Below are positions 1 to 10,224 of a DNA stretch of 64,000 bases, one piece after another; the first letter of the stretch is position 1, and each line of letters starts with the position of its first letter. The notes beneath the pieces are model-generated. The model did not search any database and had not been told where the DNA came from. It saw only the letters and a program-made list of their open reading frames with translations. Both the position numbers and the translations under genes were made by a program. The stretch comes from Hypomyces perniciosus. Lineage: Eukaryota; Ascomycota; Sordariomycetes; Hypocreales; Hypocreaceae. The DNA lies in the NCBI GenBank assembly GCA_008477525.1, contig SPDT01000006.1, forward strand, positions 2,941,501-3,005,500. The letters run 5' to 3'.

Positions 1-369
1 CGAGCGAGCGCCGGATACCTTCGGGAGATCCGTCGGGACGCATTGTCTCCGTGCTCCAGCCACCCTTGATGATGAGGGTGACCTTGTCAGCATCCTCGGG
101 GTACTTGGTGAAGTAGCGATTGACCAAGGTCATGGTGTTGTACTCAGGAGGTCCGTAGAACTCGGCACCGTTCCATACCGTAAGGCCATTTTCCACAGCA
201 GCTTTGAGGGCAGCGATGGCCTGGTCCAGTGGAGGAGGATTTGGTCGCCATGTGAAGCCTGGACATCATCACGTCAGTGTCTTGACTCCTTTGTAAGTCC
301 GGGTTGATGAAACTCACCCATGAGACCGAACCCAATAGGGCCAACGTCCTTGTCCAGAATACGAGACAT
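1..369 (-). CDS. Aldo/keto reductase, pyridoxal reductase-like (5' part, cut by window edge)
   Basis: NADPH-dependent oxidoreductase of the aldo/keto reductase superfamily; the closest remembered family is fungal pyridoxal reductase (Plr1 type), which reduces pyridoxal to pyridoxine in vitamin B6 salvage. Exon 1 is 318-369 and starts MSRILDKDVGPIGFGLMG; exon 2 is 1-258 and runs off the window. The intron 259-317 has GTGAGT/CAG borders and joins in frame to FTWRPNPPPLDQAIAAL. The GPIGFGLMG opening strand, the WRP motif and the GAEFYG segment (catalytic Asp replaced by Glu-Phe-Tyr context typical of the Plr1 group) support the call. About 100 N-terminal residues are present; the rest of the barrel is outside. 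An aryl-alcohol or other AKR is possible, so the substrate is inferred. Confidence 0.8.
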
Positions 370-2842
370 GATAGCAATGATACCTAACTATGAAAAGACT
401 TTGAATGGGTGCCGAAGTGTGAGAAACCTGTTCCTTTGGTGCTGGCTCAGTCGGTATTTATGATTCCTGTCCAACTTTTAGTTAACATGAAGTGCGATCA
501 AGACTACCATCACATAACCATCACAAAACTCCATCACGAGCGGATATAAAAAGTTGATGTACATTATTCCGAGATGACAATACTACAATACAGCCAAACT
601 CAATCAACATGAAGTGCGATCAGGACTACTCCATACCACCGCACAACTCGATCACAGGCGGACATAACGAGTTGACAAACATTATTCCGACTTGGCAATA
701 GCATGCAGCTCAAAGTAATTAGTAACCAATGACATAGATCCATTGAATGAGTTGGAGTTAAGCTTATCCCGAGAACTCTGATTTAACATCATTGGAGTTG
801 CCATCTTTGACACCGGAGTTAAGCGCTATCTCCGGACATAAGAGTTGTTATTTACTGACCATTTATTAATTGCGAGGCCGAACGCTTCCTTTATCGGTTC
901 TGGCTCCGATTTACTTTATAATATTTCTTTCAGAAAAGTATGAGGACTGTTGTGCCAGCATGAAAGTGCGGCGCAGGAGAAAAGAGGACTGTGTAAGTGA
1001 GGGACGAGTCGCCTACCAGCGGGGTTCGCTCTGACTTTCATTGCTGCAATACGCTGTATTTGGGCAGATCAGACGATACAGTGGTTATTTCTCTCCTCTC
1101 TGCTCGTTGTACTGAGAGTTGATGGTTACTTGTCGGTCATTCTTGATGAGAGGCTCTGCGTACGCTCATTTTTCTATCGGGCAATAATCTACAAGTTCAA
1201 CATAGCACCCCTGATGGTTACATGAAATAGAGACTTGAGCCAATATAACCTGCACTATCAGCTATAATTGCTGAGGTGTACACTTCACTTTTGCTGGCCT
1301 GGTACAACGGTTTGACAGAGCGCGGCTCCTGTACTCCACAAGGTAGGGATTGAATCCATCCGCTAAGCCTCAATCTGCCGCCAGAATGTCGGAAAGTCGA
1401 CGTTACCGAGCCCGTCCACCAAGGTTATATGTATGTAGGCAGGCAGACGCGATTAATAAAGTGTTTGAGACTGTGGCGGATGTGGCGTGAAGACGAAGCG
1501 TAGGCAAGTGTGGTAGTAATTACCTAAGTGCTTTTCCTTCAGCCTCAGTCACCAATACTATACGGATAGTATGCAATAATGGGGCATAGGCTTCGTATAA
1601 CTAACTACCTGCCAAGCTATAGGGAGTATATCTACTCTGTAGATAGTATATATATAAGAATAGGGATTTATAGCCATTACGTTCTTTGACCTCAGATTAG
1701 CAATTAGCTAGGACAGGCACCAAGTAAGTGAAGGCCTCTACTAGTCTAGGCGACGTTTGAACTTGTCTCCTAACCAAATTCGAATCCCCGTTATGGACTT
1801 TTTGGATTGTAAGTAAGATATATTGGCCCGCGTCATATCAGACGTCGCAGAACCTGACTGATTCCAGAAACCGACGGTAGTCTGGCGGGAGTGTCGACAG
1901 CGATATAAATATTCCTTACTTCTCCTCATGTTGTCTCAAGTCTCGCTGTCTATATCACCTTCACAAAAAGCAGAGACAGATACAGTCATTGCTTTTGTCA
2001 TTACCCCAGATCATCTACAGCTTACACTATATCCTCAAAGGTCGGAAGTGCTGAGACTAAGATGTAAGGAAAGTGGTCTCTTTTCAAGACAGCATAGATA
2101 GCTGACCACTCTTCACCAGGGACAAGGGCGTCGGAAGCCAAGATCTTGTCGGTGTTGGAAGCTGGACTGCTGATCATGTTTTAGAAGATGCGCCGCCTAA
2201 TACCAGCGCGAACAATTCTGGATCTTCAGACAGCCTTGACGGACTGTTGTCGTCGAACAATTCGGAGGAAGGCAAATGCCCTATGGGCACCTGGCTGAAT
2301 GAGGACAAGAAGGCCGGTCCATGGACCGGTATGTAAGCCAGGAAGAATGGCCGTTGGATATTATGGAAACGAGGTGGACAATGTCGAATAAGTGTATTTG
2401 ATTCAAGTAGGGAGGTTATATATTTTGGGAGTAGCTATGGAGCTCCCCCATTTTATCAACAATTCTTATCACAAACTAGGTACTCCGTAGTTTCGTGGAA
2501 CAGTCATGTTTCCATGAGAATTAGCAAGCAGACACCATACTAGTACTACTTGGGAGGGGGTGACGCCGGCAAGCCATGCGGATCGGCCAGGGGTTTGTGG
2601 ACCCCACACTCTTGTTGTCAACCCTAATTTTGTACAGTGGGATTAACAAAGTCCCGCACACTGTTCTTAGGAAAAAGCTACCAAAGGGGCCCTGAACTTT
2701 CTCCAGTCACGCACGCAGGCAGATAGCGCACCCCGGATCAGGGACGTGCTGTGGAAGGGAATTGCAGGCTTTATTTAGTACAGCGTCTGGAGTCGCTGCA
2801 GAGTCTATCTACTTACTAATGCTAGCAAAAAGATAAAATCGC
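370..2842. other. Gene-poor intergenic region
   Basis: No ORF here has a recognisable domain. It holds the upstream region of the aldo/keto reductase, several short AT-rich tracts (for example 1600-1690), one copy of the TACTCCGTA motif at 2481-2489, and one open stretch at 2106-2336 described separately. The other short frames look like chance. Confidence 0.6.
2106..2336 (+). other. Possible orphan coding exon, unrecognised
   Basis: An open frame of about 76 codons ends in TAA at 2334-2336. It follows an acceptor-like CACCAG at 2114-2119. The translation is rich in Ser, Asn and acidic residues and ends with a Cys-Pro-Met-Gly-Thr-Trp stretch before PWTGM. There is no in-frame ATG at its beginning, so if real it is a terminal exon whose upstream exon I cannot place, or the relic of a gene. 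Composition looks more protein-like than the neighbouring frames, but no family was recognised. Confidence 0.22.
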
Positions 2843-2924
2843 TGCGTAATCTGGGAATCGAACCCAGGGCTCCCCGACGCTGCTCGGATGGCAACGGAGA
2901 ATTTTACCACTAAACCAATTACGT
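2843..2924 (-). tRNA. tRNA-Gly (anticodon GCC) with 11-nt intron
   Basis: Read on the minus strand, the sequence folds as a cloverleaf. The acceptor arm is ACGTAAT/ATTACGC with discriminator A, the D arm contains GTTTAGTGGTAAAA, the anticodon stem is CTCCG/CGGGG (one G-U pair) with loop TTGCCAT, and the T arm is CTGGG-TTCGATT-CCCAG. Anticodon GCC decodes GGC/GGU. Eleven bases (TCCGAGCAGCG) lie between positions 37 and 38, the canonical place for a nuclear tRNA intron. The D-loop TGGTTTAGTGGTAAAA and T-loop GGTTCGATTCC correspond to the A and B boxes of an internal Pol III promoter. Odd point: position 1 is A opposite C72, so the terminal acceptor pair is a mismatch. Confidence 0.85.
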
Positions 2925-3061
2925 TGCTGACTGGTTGATGAGTCGACGCAGAGCAGACAGCATACAAAGTACAGACGGGGATGACGCAATCAAACAATTC
3001 ATAGTATTATATCCGATTTATTTAAACCTTCTAGAATCTCGATATAGAGATACGACATTCA

Positions 3062-3787
3062 TCAATGCACTGGCCCATCTACCGTATTCAGCACAAACCC
3101 AGAAAACGACACCGGAATCTTATTCTTCTCACGTCCAGGCCCAGACTCCCTCGTCGGCTTCGCGCCGTAAATCCCAATCTCAATCGCCGGCGCAATTCCC
3201 TGCACGTCGTCCTTGTTGAACGCCCAAGTCACCTGTCTCAGCTCGCGCTTCTTCTTCTCAGGACCTTCCAGGACGTAAACCCACGCATCCGTGCGATCGC
3301 GCTCAATAAGGATCGTGGCACGAGCATTCCCAGTCTGTTTCTCGAGCAGAGGGCTCAGGCTCCAGTCGGACAGGATATCCGTGGCGACAACGCCCAGCGA
3401 GGGTGCACCATCTGTAAACTCAATGCCGGCCTTGATGAACCGTGTCTCGTTGACTTCGCGGGCAGGGAATGATAGCACCAGGCCGCCTTGGTCGTAGAGC
3501 GTCTTCCACGGTCCTGTCACAGTGACTTGGACACTCTTGAACTTCTCCGTGGGAATGGTGGTGTAGAGGAATGGCGCGGTGAAGTTGTGCTTGTCTTTTG
3601 CAGGGCGCCATATATCCGTGTCAGGAGGCACTTGAATCGTGACGTCGCGGCCCACCGGTGAGAAGGGCTTTGTAGAGCCATAGTTCCTCCATTTCCATGA
3701 AGGCTTCGGTGTTGTGGCGTCGACATCGCCGGCGGCCATCGACAGCCAGAGCCACAAGGAGCTCGAAACAGCCTTTGTGAACAACAT
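3062..3787 (-). CDS. DUF1349 family protein
   Basis: Single-exon gene of 241 residues, ATG at 3785-3787. The DUF1349 fold is a concanavalin-like beta sandwich of unknown function, common in fungi and bacteria. Visible family marks are the WKTLYDQGGLVLSF strand, KAGIEFTDGAPSLGVVATD, WSLSP, WVYVLEGPEKKKRELRQVTWAF, and the C-terminal IGIYGAKPT followed by FSGFVL. The first ~25 residues are hydrophobic (SSSLWLWLSMAAG) and could be a signal sequence or an N-terminal extension, whereas the usual cytosolic members of about 200 residues start closer to the domain. The role is unknown; a sugar-binding or hydrolase-like activity is only a structural analogy. Confidence 0.8.
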   Translation of the reverse strand: MLFTKAVSSSLWLWLSMAAGDVDATTPKPSWKWRNYGSTKPFSPVGRDVTIQVPPDTDIWRPAKDKHNFTAPFLYTTIPTEKFKSVQVTVTGPWKTLYDQGGLVLSFPAREVNETRFIKAGIEFTDGAPSLGVVATDILSDWSLSPLLEKQTGNARATILIERDRTDAWVYVLEGPEKKKRELRQVTWAFNKDDVQGIAPAIEIGIYGAKPTRESGPGREKNKIPVSFSGFVLNTVDGPVH

Positions 3788-5213
3788 TCTTGTTCAATAC
3801 TTATTTTTCATATACTACGTGTATGTTCAGATGAGTCTTGGAATGAATGCTAGATGGCGGTGTTGAGGAGTACTTATATATGTCTGCTCACTTACACAAG
3901 TGTAACCCTTCACACAGCTCGGGATGTCGTACTCCGCTCCGCTCGCGAAAGGCACCATTAAACCCCCTGCTTTGAACGTGCGGGGATAGTCTTGGCATAT
4001 TATCTATTTAGTATAAACGGCCCGAGAGAGAAGCGTACTCGTAAAGCTCGTTCGGGGAGTCTCGGTTGTTGTCTTGAAGAGGCCCGCATGCCATCGTCAA
4101 CGCATAATATGTCATCACTCCCAAGCTTCATTGGCCACATCAGAGAATTTACGTACAACTTCAATAGCGAAATATTCCATCCTCAATTGTCAAAGGGTTT
4201 CTATCTATTCATTGACCAACGTGTTAAACATCTGGTGCCATCGTGTGACATGGTAGCTTCGCGATGTGCGCCCTAATGTATTCCCCTGTAAGTGTTTCCT
4301 TCAGCTATCGCGCAACTGCAAGGATTCCACCTCGGAAACACGTAAACTGATCAGGAAGGACCCTCTTGACACGTCGAAACCAGCTTGGATTCGCCCGAAG
4401 CTTCATCCTTCTCGCGAAGCTTATTGGAGGATTGGAGTCTCGACATACATGGTCTATCCTCAATCCAGGCTATGAATATTATTTAATTACTACTTTATTC
4501 CTAGCTGGGTTTAACTAACGCAGTTATCTTCAATTGATATAGGGCAGCGTTAATATAGGCAGCTTGCCAGACTACAAATCCAGCAAAAGTGAGGCTCCAC
4601 ACAATATGCATGGATAAGTGACTTAATATATGCTATGTAACACATCTTACATTATATTAGACTTTATTATTAATTACATAAAGTAATACTATTCACACAG
4701 ATTAAAATTGCTATTCGCAGTAGTATGATTCATAATATTATTAAATAGATATAACAGACACTATAGTTATAGGTAATACAGCAGTTACAGGGAGAGAGCG
4801 AGGGCGACCTAGGGATTAACGAAGAGTTTGACGAAATTGTGCCGACTATACAGCCAGAAGAATAGTCGGCTTAGGGAGATTTTATATAGAGCAGATAGAA
4901 GTGGATACTGAAGACCTGTTAATATATTGTTGCAGCTACCTATAGGTGCAGCTGCGAGGAGTTCTTATCTGTGTGAATAGCATTACTACTCATTAGATAT
5001 AACCTGCAAAGCAATGCTCCACCCTATAATTCTATTATAAAAGCTCTTATTGCTCCCTTATTTTTGTCGTTTTTTTTTCAGTATCCATTCCAATCTACTC
5101 CCTATATCTCATCTACCATATTATTGTTATCGATCTATTTCACCTCAAAGTCCAGCAAGGTAAGCCAATCCTCTATAAGTTACATAATTCAAGACTAATG
5201 ACTCCCCTAAAAG
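3788..5213. other. Intergenic; AT-rich island from about 4480
   Basis: No supported gene. From about 4480 to 5060 the sequence becomes strongly AT- and TpA-rich, unlike the surrounding DNA, which is how RIP-mutated repeats look in filamentous ascomycetes. It includes the left copy of an ~80-bp direct repeat (4570-4650). Confidence 0.6.
4570..4650 (+). repeat. Direct repeat, left copy
   Basis: About 80 bp centred on GCAAAAGTGAGGCTCCACAC are repeated at 5691-5769 in the same orientation, roughly 1.1 kb away. The copies differ at about nine positions, most of them transitions (C/T or G/A), with a short indel near the end. They flank the small secreted protein gene. They could be terminal repeats of a decayed element or a segmental duplication; no TG...CA ends or coding remnant were found. 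Confidence 0.7.
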
Positions 5214-5552
5214 ATGCAACCTTCATTACAATTCAGTTCCTTTTCCCTCCTGGCTCTTGCAGCCATATGTGATGCAGCAACTATCCGCGTTTGCCCTGGC
5301 AACGCGGTTCGCAACTGTGGCAACAATCCGTTTACCGTTTCGGCACAGTGTGCTTCTTACAATTATAACTATCCCTCTGGGTATACTGTGAGCGTGAAAG
5401 GACTATACACGGAAATGTTTTTGCAATACTGTACTATATACGCAGGGCCATCATGCACGGGCAAGCAATTGGGGTCTATACCGAATGATGGCGCGATTGT
5501 ACTGAAAGATTCGATGGCATCTATCTTCTGCCCTGCGTGGCCTTCGAAATAG
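5214..5552 (+). CDS. Small secreted cysteine-rich protein
   Basis: Single exon, 112 residues. An N-terminal signal peptide (hydrophobic FSSFSLLALAAICDAA, cleavage likely after about residue 21) precedes a mature chain of about 91 residues with six cysteines, enough for three disulphides. No known domain was recognised. The gene sits inside an AT-rich island and between two ~80-bp direct repeats. The upstream pyrimidine-rich tract at 5065-5110 and the nearby GTAAGC at 5160 suggest an untranslated leader, possibly with an intron ending just before the ATG. Size, cysteines and setting resemble fungal effector or antifungal-type small proteins, but that role is inference. Confidence 0.6.
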   Translation: MQPSLQFSSFSLLALAAICDAATIRVCPGNAVRNCGNNPFTVSAQCASYNYNYPSGYTVSVKGLYTEMFLQYCTIYAGPSCTGKQLGSIPNDGAIVLKDSMASIFCPAWPSK

Positions 5553-5690
5553 GTGGTTGGATACGGCATAGACTATCCGAGGCAATTAAGTGGAAATTTA
5601 GGTGCCCAGGAACGCCCTATTACTGTGATGTGTTCAGACTGACTACAACATAGCTGCATTACGCGACAAAAGTAGTATAAGGCAAAGCTG

Positions 5691-5769
5691 TTGTCAGACC
5701 ACAAATTCTGCAAAAGTGAAGCTCCACACAATCTGCGTGGATAAGTGACCTTATATGCTATGTGACAGC
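5691..5769 (+). repeat. Direct repeat, right copy
   Basis: Right partner of the repeat at 4570-4650; shared core GCAAAAGTGA(A/G)GCTCCACAC followed by TGGATAAGTGAC and TATGCTATGT. The right copy keeps more G and C than the left at several variable positions, consistent with transition-biased decay of the left copy. Confidence 0.7.
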
Positions 5770-5963
5770 TATGAAATCTCCGTTACGGTCTTTCACTGCA
5801 GATAAGCCATGTACTGGCCTTTTGATGAAACACCTATTATACGTTTCTCTCTCCTCAAGGAAAAAATTAGTAAATGTGGAGGTAAGGGGTAAAAGTATAC
5901 TGAAAAGGCCTACAGAGTATATAATGGTCTCAATATAGGTAGTATTATACTGCAGCAGGTCTT

Positions 5964-7852
5964 TTAGCAAGATGTTGTAGGGGGACCTGTACTCGTATTA
6001 GTGGAACCAGAACCCAAGCCGCATAACTCTACGCGGATGGAGACCTTTGAGCCATCAACGCAATATCCTAGTTGCTTCGGCCCATCTGTCAACTCCACCT
6101 CTCTCTTCAGCCACCGCCCTGTCTGCCCTTGTACGTCTTTGTCATCGCCTGCATCTTCATCCACCTCCATTGGAACCTCATCCTCTTCATCACTGCTATC
6201 CCCGTCCTTCTCATCAAACCCGGCGACAGGATCCCATTCCCCCGTCTCCCACACCAGACGCAGTCTCAGCGGCGCTAAGCCGAATAACTTACCCACTATA
6301 CCCTTTACCGCATAAATGTCAAAGGATTTTGGAACCCTGGTCGTCTTCCGCCCGACGTCTTCGTAATGGAACTCGGCCGTGATGAGTCTCGCTTCGAGAA
6401 ACGAAGCGTTGATCTCCTGCCGACGAATCACATCAGGCTCGCCGTAATTGTCACAAAGCTCCGCATACCGGGGATGTAAAGCCTTGATGGTGTGTTCGGC
6501 ACCCTCAGGCACTGTGGCTAGCTGCTTTGCGATCCGAGAGAGGTAGAACATTTCTGCGTTGGTCCGATCGGCTGCGGTGATGTGTGTGAAGTTGAGAGAC
6601 CTGAGCTGAGAGATGCGAGCGACGGTGAACATGAAGGATTCATCCGATGATTGTGCATTGGATTCTAAATCCACCGAGTCGTATACGGGATTGTGAGCTA
6701 TGCGCAGGCCGGTGAGGCCTGGGAAGTGGGTGGTGAGTTGATCAATGAATTCCCAGGTGCCAATCTTGTTGTAGGATAAATCAAGATAGTGCAGGGAAGT
6801 TGGGAAGATGGGCGCAGGAGAATCCGGTAAAACAAGAGTCGAGATGTTGTTTCCCTTGAGGTAAAGGTTGCGAAGAGCCTTGAGAGTCGTAAGACTTGCA
6901 ACATCCGAAAGACTGGTGAAGTCGTTGTACTCAAGGTTGATAGACGTCAGAGTAGATGATAGATGGGAGTAGTCTATCGCAGGAAGCGTAGAGAGCTGGT
7001 TTGTCCCGACCATGAGATTTGTCAACGACGCACACTTGCTCGCGATGCAACACAGCTCTTCCCAGCTCAGCAACGTCTCACCAAGCGCCAGATCGTTGAC
7101 CTCTCGAAACGCAGCCTCGGCTCCATTGAGTGCCCCCTCGTCCAAAATGCCCCGAAATCTATTCCCGCTGTGGATATGTCAGTCAAACGGTCGACTACCC
7201 CATGGAGCAACGTTGAACACACTTGATACTCAGCTTTTGCAAAGCCTTCAAGTCTCTGCAGATGTCCACCACCGGCCCAAACCGCTCAAACAGATTCCTA
7301 CTCAGGTCCAGCTGCACAATCTTAGGACACGTCTCAGCAATACTCGCCGTGTCGCCGTCGTCTGTCGAGAAAGCTACTCTCAGCCCATCGACAATCACGA
7401 TCTTGAGTTCCCTAAGCTGCGACTGCTTCTGCCAAATCTTCTCAAACCCCATCTCCTCGGCCACCTTGCCGGAAATGACAATCTGGATTTTTGACCTGCC
7501 CTGATTCGCATCGGGAGCGTCCGCCACATACTTCTCATTGAGGGCAGCGAGGAAGCTCTGCGGCGCATCAGCGGGACGGGTTGGCCGCACAAACGATGCC
7601 CCAGTCGACGCCTTTGATATGCCTGTCTCCCTGGTTAGCACTCACTGACGAGATATTCCCTCGATGGAAGATTCAAATACATGTGAAATATCGCACGCCC
7701 TTGTGAGAGCCGTCGTGTTTGCCGCGCGCTGAATCGTCCCATTCGACGCCTAACCAGTTCCCAGACGTGCCAGCGACCCCGCCGATATAACGGACTGTAC
7801 AGAGCGCGCCATCATAGGATATTCGCTGTCCGATGTATTGTTTCTGGCTCAT
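5964..7852 (-). CDS. Tubulin-specific chaperone E (tubulin folding cofactor E, Pac2/Alp21 type)
   Basis: Cytosolic chaperone that binds alpha-tubulin and, with cofactors C and D, assembles the alpha/beta-tubulin dimer. Three exons, 7681-7852, 7223-7622 and 5964-7167, join in frame (introns 58 and 55 bp) to give 591 residues, the usual length. Domain order is diagnostic: an N-terminal CAP-Gly domain (about residues 8-57, with GNWLGVEWDD and GKHDGSHKGVRYF), a leucine-rich repeat block (about 120-420, repeated LxxLxLxxN), and a C-terminal ubiquitin-like domain. The start follows from MSQKQYIGQRISYDG leading straight into the CAP-Gly fold. The C terminus ends in a Ser/Thr-rich tail. It was not split into two genes because the exon 2/exon 3 junction restores the LRR motif LSINGNRFRGIL. 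Confidence 0.9.
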
Positions 7853-8167
7853 GCTTTTTTCCTGTCCTTTTTTCTTTTTCTTATAAAGGAGAGGAGGAAC
7901 TGGCTGGAAGATCGTCAGGATACGGGCGTGTTTAGGTGAGTCTGTGTATTTAGGTCCAGGCGGGATGTCAAACCCACTGAGGACGCTGCATGTGGATTTA
8001 GGCGACAGAATTTGGTACGCTTGTCAGAGTGCATTTATCCTCTCCCATCAATCGGAATTAACTCCTTAAAATTCAATCATATGATCGCTACATACATCCA
8101 ATTTCATATCGTTATACACAGTAGCCACCAATGGCTTTCATACAATCAGAAGTACAGCTGATCAAGC
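7853..8167. other. Intergenic spacer
   Basis: Upstream region of cofactor E and 3' side of the MaoC gene. A short AG/T-rich tract lies just above the cofactor E start; nothing else is visible. Confidence 0.6.
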
Positions 8168-9217
8168 TTACAGCTTACTCTTAGAGTCACCAACAATCTT
8201 CACCAAAGCACGGCCGTTGCTCAGGCAGACCTTTCCACCCTCAATGGCGACAACGAACCTGATTTCCTCCCACTCGTCCTTCTTCTCTCCGGTCCTCCAG
8301 ACACTGGTCACGAGCTTGTCGCCAGGCATGACAGGGCTGGCGAATCGAGCCTGGTACTCCTTGATGTTGGCGGGGTTACCGTCACCGACAGCCCTCAGGA
8401 TGCCGTGGGCAGCCGAGTTCCACGAGTACAGGCCGTGCATGATGGCACCAGGGTAGCCCATCTTGGTGCCAGGCTCGGGCGTGGCATGCAGAGGGTTGTA
8501 GTCACCGTTCAGACGGTACAGAAGGGCAGTCTCCTTCGAGGTCTGGTTGTCGATCACCCAGTCAGGCTGCTTGTCCTTCGGGGGAGGGAAGTTCTCAGTG
8601 GCAGGGCCCTTGGGACCGCCCCAGTTGCCCTGGCCGACGAAGAAAGCACTGCCAATCATGCGGGTGTAGGCCTCGCCGGTGACCGCATCGACCAGCTCGC
8701 TCTGAGTCTCGAGGACCGAGCCAGGTCGGCCCTTGTCGTAAACGCCGAGGACCTTCTGGCGGATCTCGAACTTCTTGCCTTCGGAGGTAGGAGGAAGGGG
8801 CTTAAGGAACTCGATCTTGCGCTGGCCGTCGACGACGCGCTTGTGGTCGAACACAGGAACTCCAGGGATCGTGACAGCCTGCTGGGCAGCATAGAAATCG
8901 ACGACCTCTTGGGTGGAGCCCTTGAAAGCTAAGGGTGGGCATCAGATCTCTCGCCAGGTCGCATTGGGGTAGGTAGGTAGGTATCTTACGCAGGATCACG
9001 GGATAGGTAGGGAAGACAGAGAAGTTGGGGTGAAGTTCCTAAATGACCGTGTCAGCTCAGCCATGGCGCCATTCGCATTGACCGAAGACGAGCGTACGAA
9101 GAGGAAGTGAAGCTCATCAGCAGTGCAGCCGATGGTGTTGGCGAAGAGCAGGACATCTCGCTTGACCCAGGAAACGGTCTGAGCAGGGTATTCGAAGCCG
9201 ACGCCAGGTCCAGACAT
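8168..9217 (-). CDS. Peroxisomal MaoC-type (R)-specific enoyl-CoA hydratase 2
   Basis: Hot-dog fold dehydratase expected to hydrate trans-2-enoyl-CoA to (3R)-hydroxyacyl-CoA in peroxisomal fatty-acid oxidation. Three exons, 9098-9217, 8990-9038 and 8168-8928, give 309 residues. The N-terminal half is a degenerate hot-dog (DVLLFANTIGCTADELHFLF) and the C-terminal half is the catalytic MaoC domain with the hydratase-2 motif: YRLNGDYNPLHATPE then GYPGAIMHGLYSWN (Asp, Asn and His active-site residues). The last residues are Ser-Lys-Leu, a canonical PTS1 signal, so the matrix location is well supported. As a stand-alone hydratase it differs from the fused multifunctional enzyme; which acyl-CoA it prefers is unknown. 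Confidence 0.88.
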
Positions 9218-10224
9218 TGTGAAGGTGCGCGAAGTACGGAGTATAGGGCTATGGAATTATGGGAATATCGAATTGTGGTGTCTGATGAGATATATTTGTG
9301 ATGGAAGGATTGGGAAGGCAGCTGATGCAGTTGCTTTGCTTGGCACCGTAATAATAATATAGATAACATCCTCGGTGAATGCCTGCCGAGGCATATATAC
9401 TCCGTACTAGTGGCGGAATTACGACTGTCAGTGCCGATGATAATTCCGCACCGCTTCCGAACACTGTTGACACTAATAATACGAAGCTGACAATTGATCC
9501 AAATGTCTATGATACCACGCAAGACGTGTCAATTGCTTCAGAACATCCGCTCAATAGCAGTATCCAGATGCACGGAATAGATGTGTGGGTTAATAGTTAG
9601 TGTCGGTAATGGTTCACGGAATTGCGCTCCGATCCGCCGAGCCCCAGATGCTCCGCATTATCGTCTGGAGCCATTGGAATTTTGCTCATGACACACCACC
9701 TGAGCATTGACCGGTCCATTGATGCATTCAATCGCAATGGAAGCGCCCGCTACAAATGAATGCGACATCTGCTGCGCCAATCTCATCTCGTTTGGCATTT
9801 TTCTTCAGGATCTATCCACCAACACGACCGTCTTACAGAGCCCTCCATACCCTCAGAGCTCTCGACAAGCTAGGGTAAGGGGTCAGACAGCTGTTGCTCA
9901 GGAGCCTCGGACAGACGAAGGGATGCATCACTCAGATTCCACTTTATCAAAGCTCAAGTAATCTTATGCGCAAGCATTCTTGGATTTTTTTCTATAAAAA
10001 AGATGACATACATAATAAAACTGTGTACATACAGAGACAGGTAACGCAAGGAAATCATACCTAGTAGCTATATAATAAAGGGGAAAAAAAGACTGACGGT
10101 ATCGGTACATAGCAACGTGAAAAAGAGTGTAGATGTGTTTGTTGGCTTCATATCCCCCCCCCCTCCCCCATGTCATGTTCATATCCTGTTCATATCCAAT
10201 TTCGTTAAAAGCACAAGACATTCA
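9218..10224. other. Intergenic spacer between MaoC hydratase and unknown protein
   Basis: No supported gene. Two copies of the window-wide motif occur, TACGGAGTA at 9235-9243 (just above the hydratase start) and TACTCCGTA at 9398-9406. A C-run at about 10157-10171 lies near the 3' end of the next gene. Confidence 0.6.
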
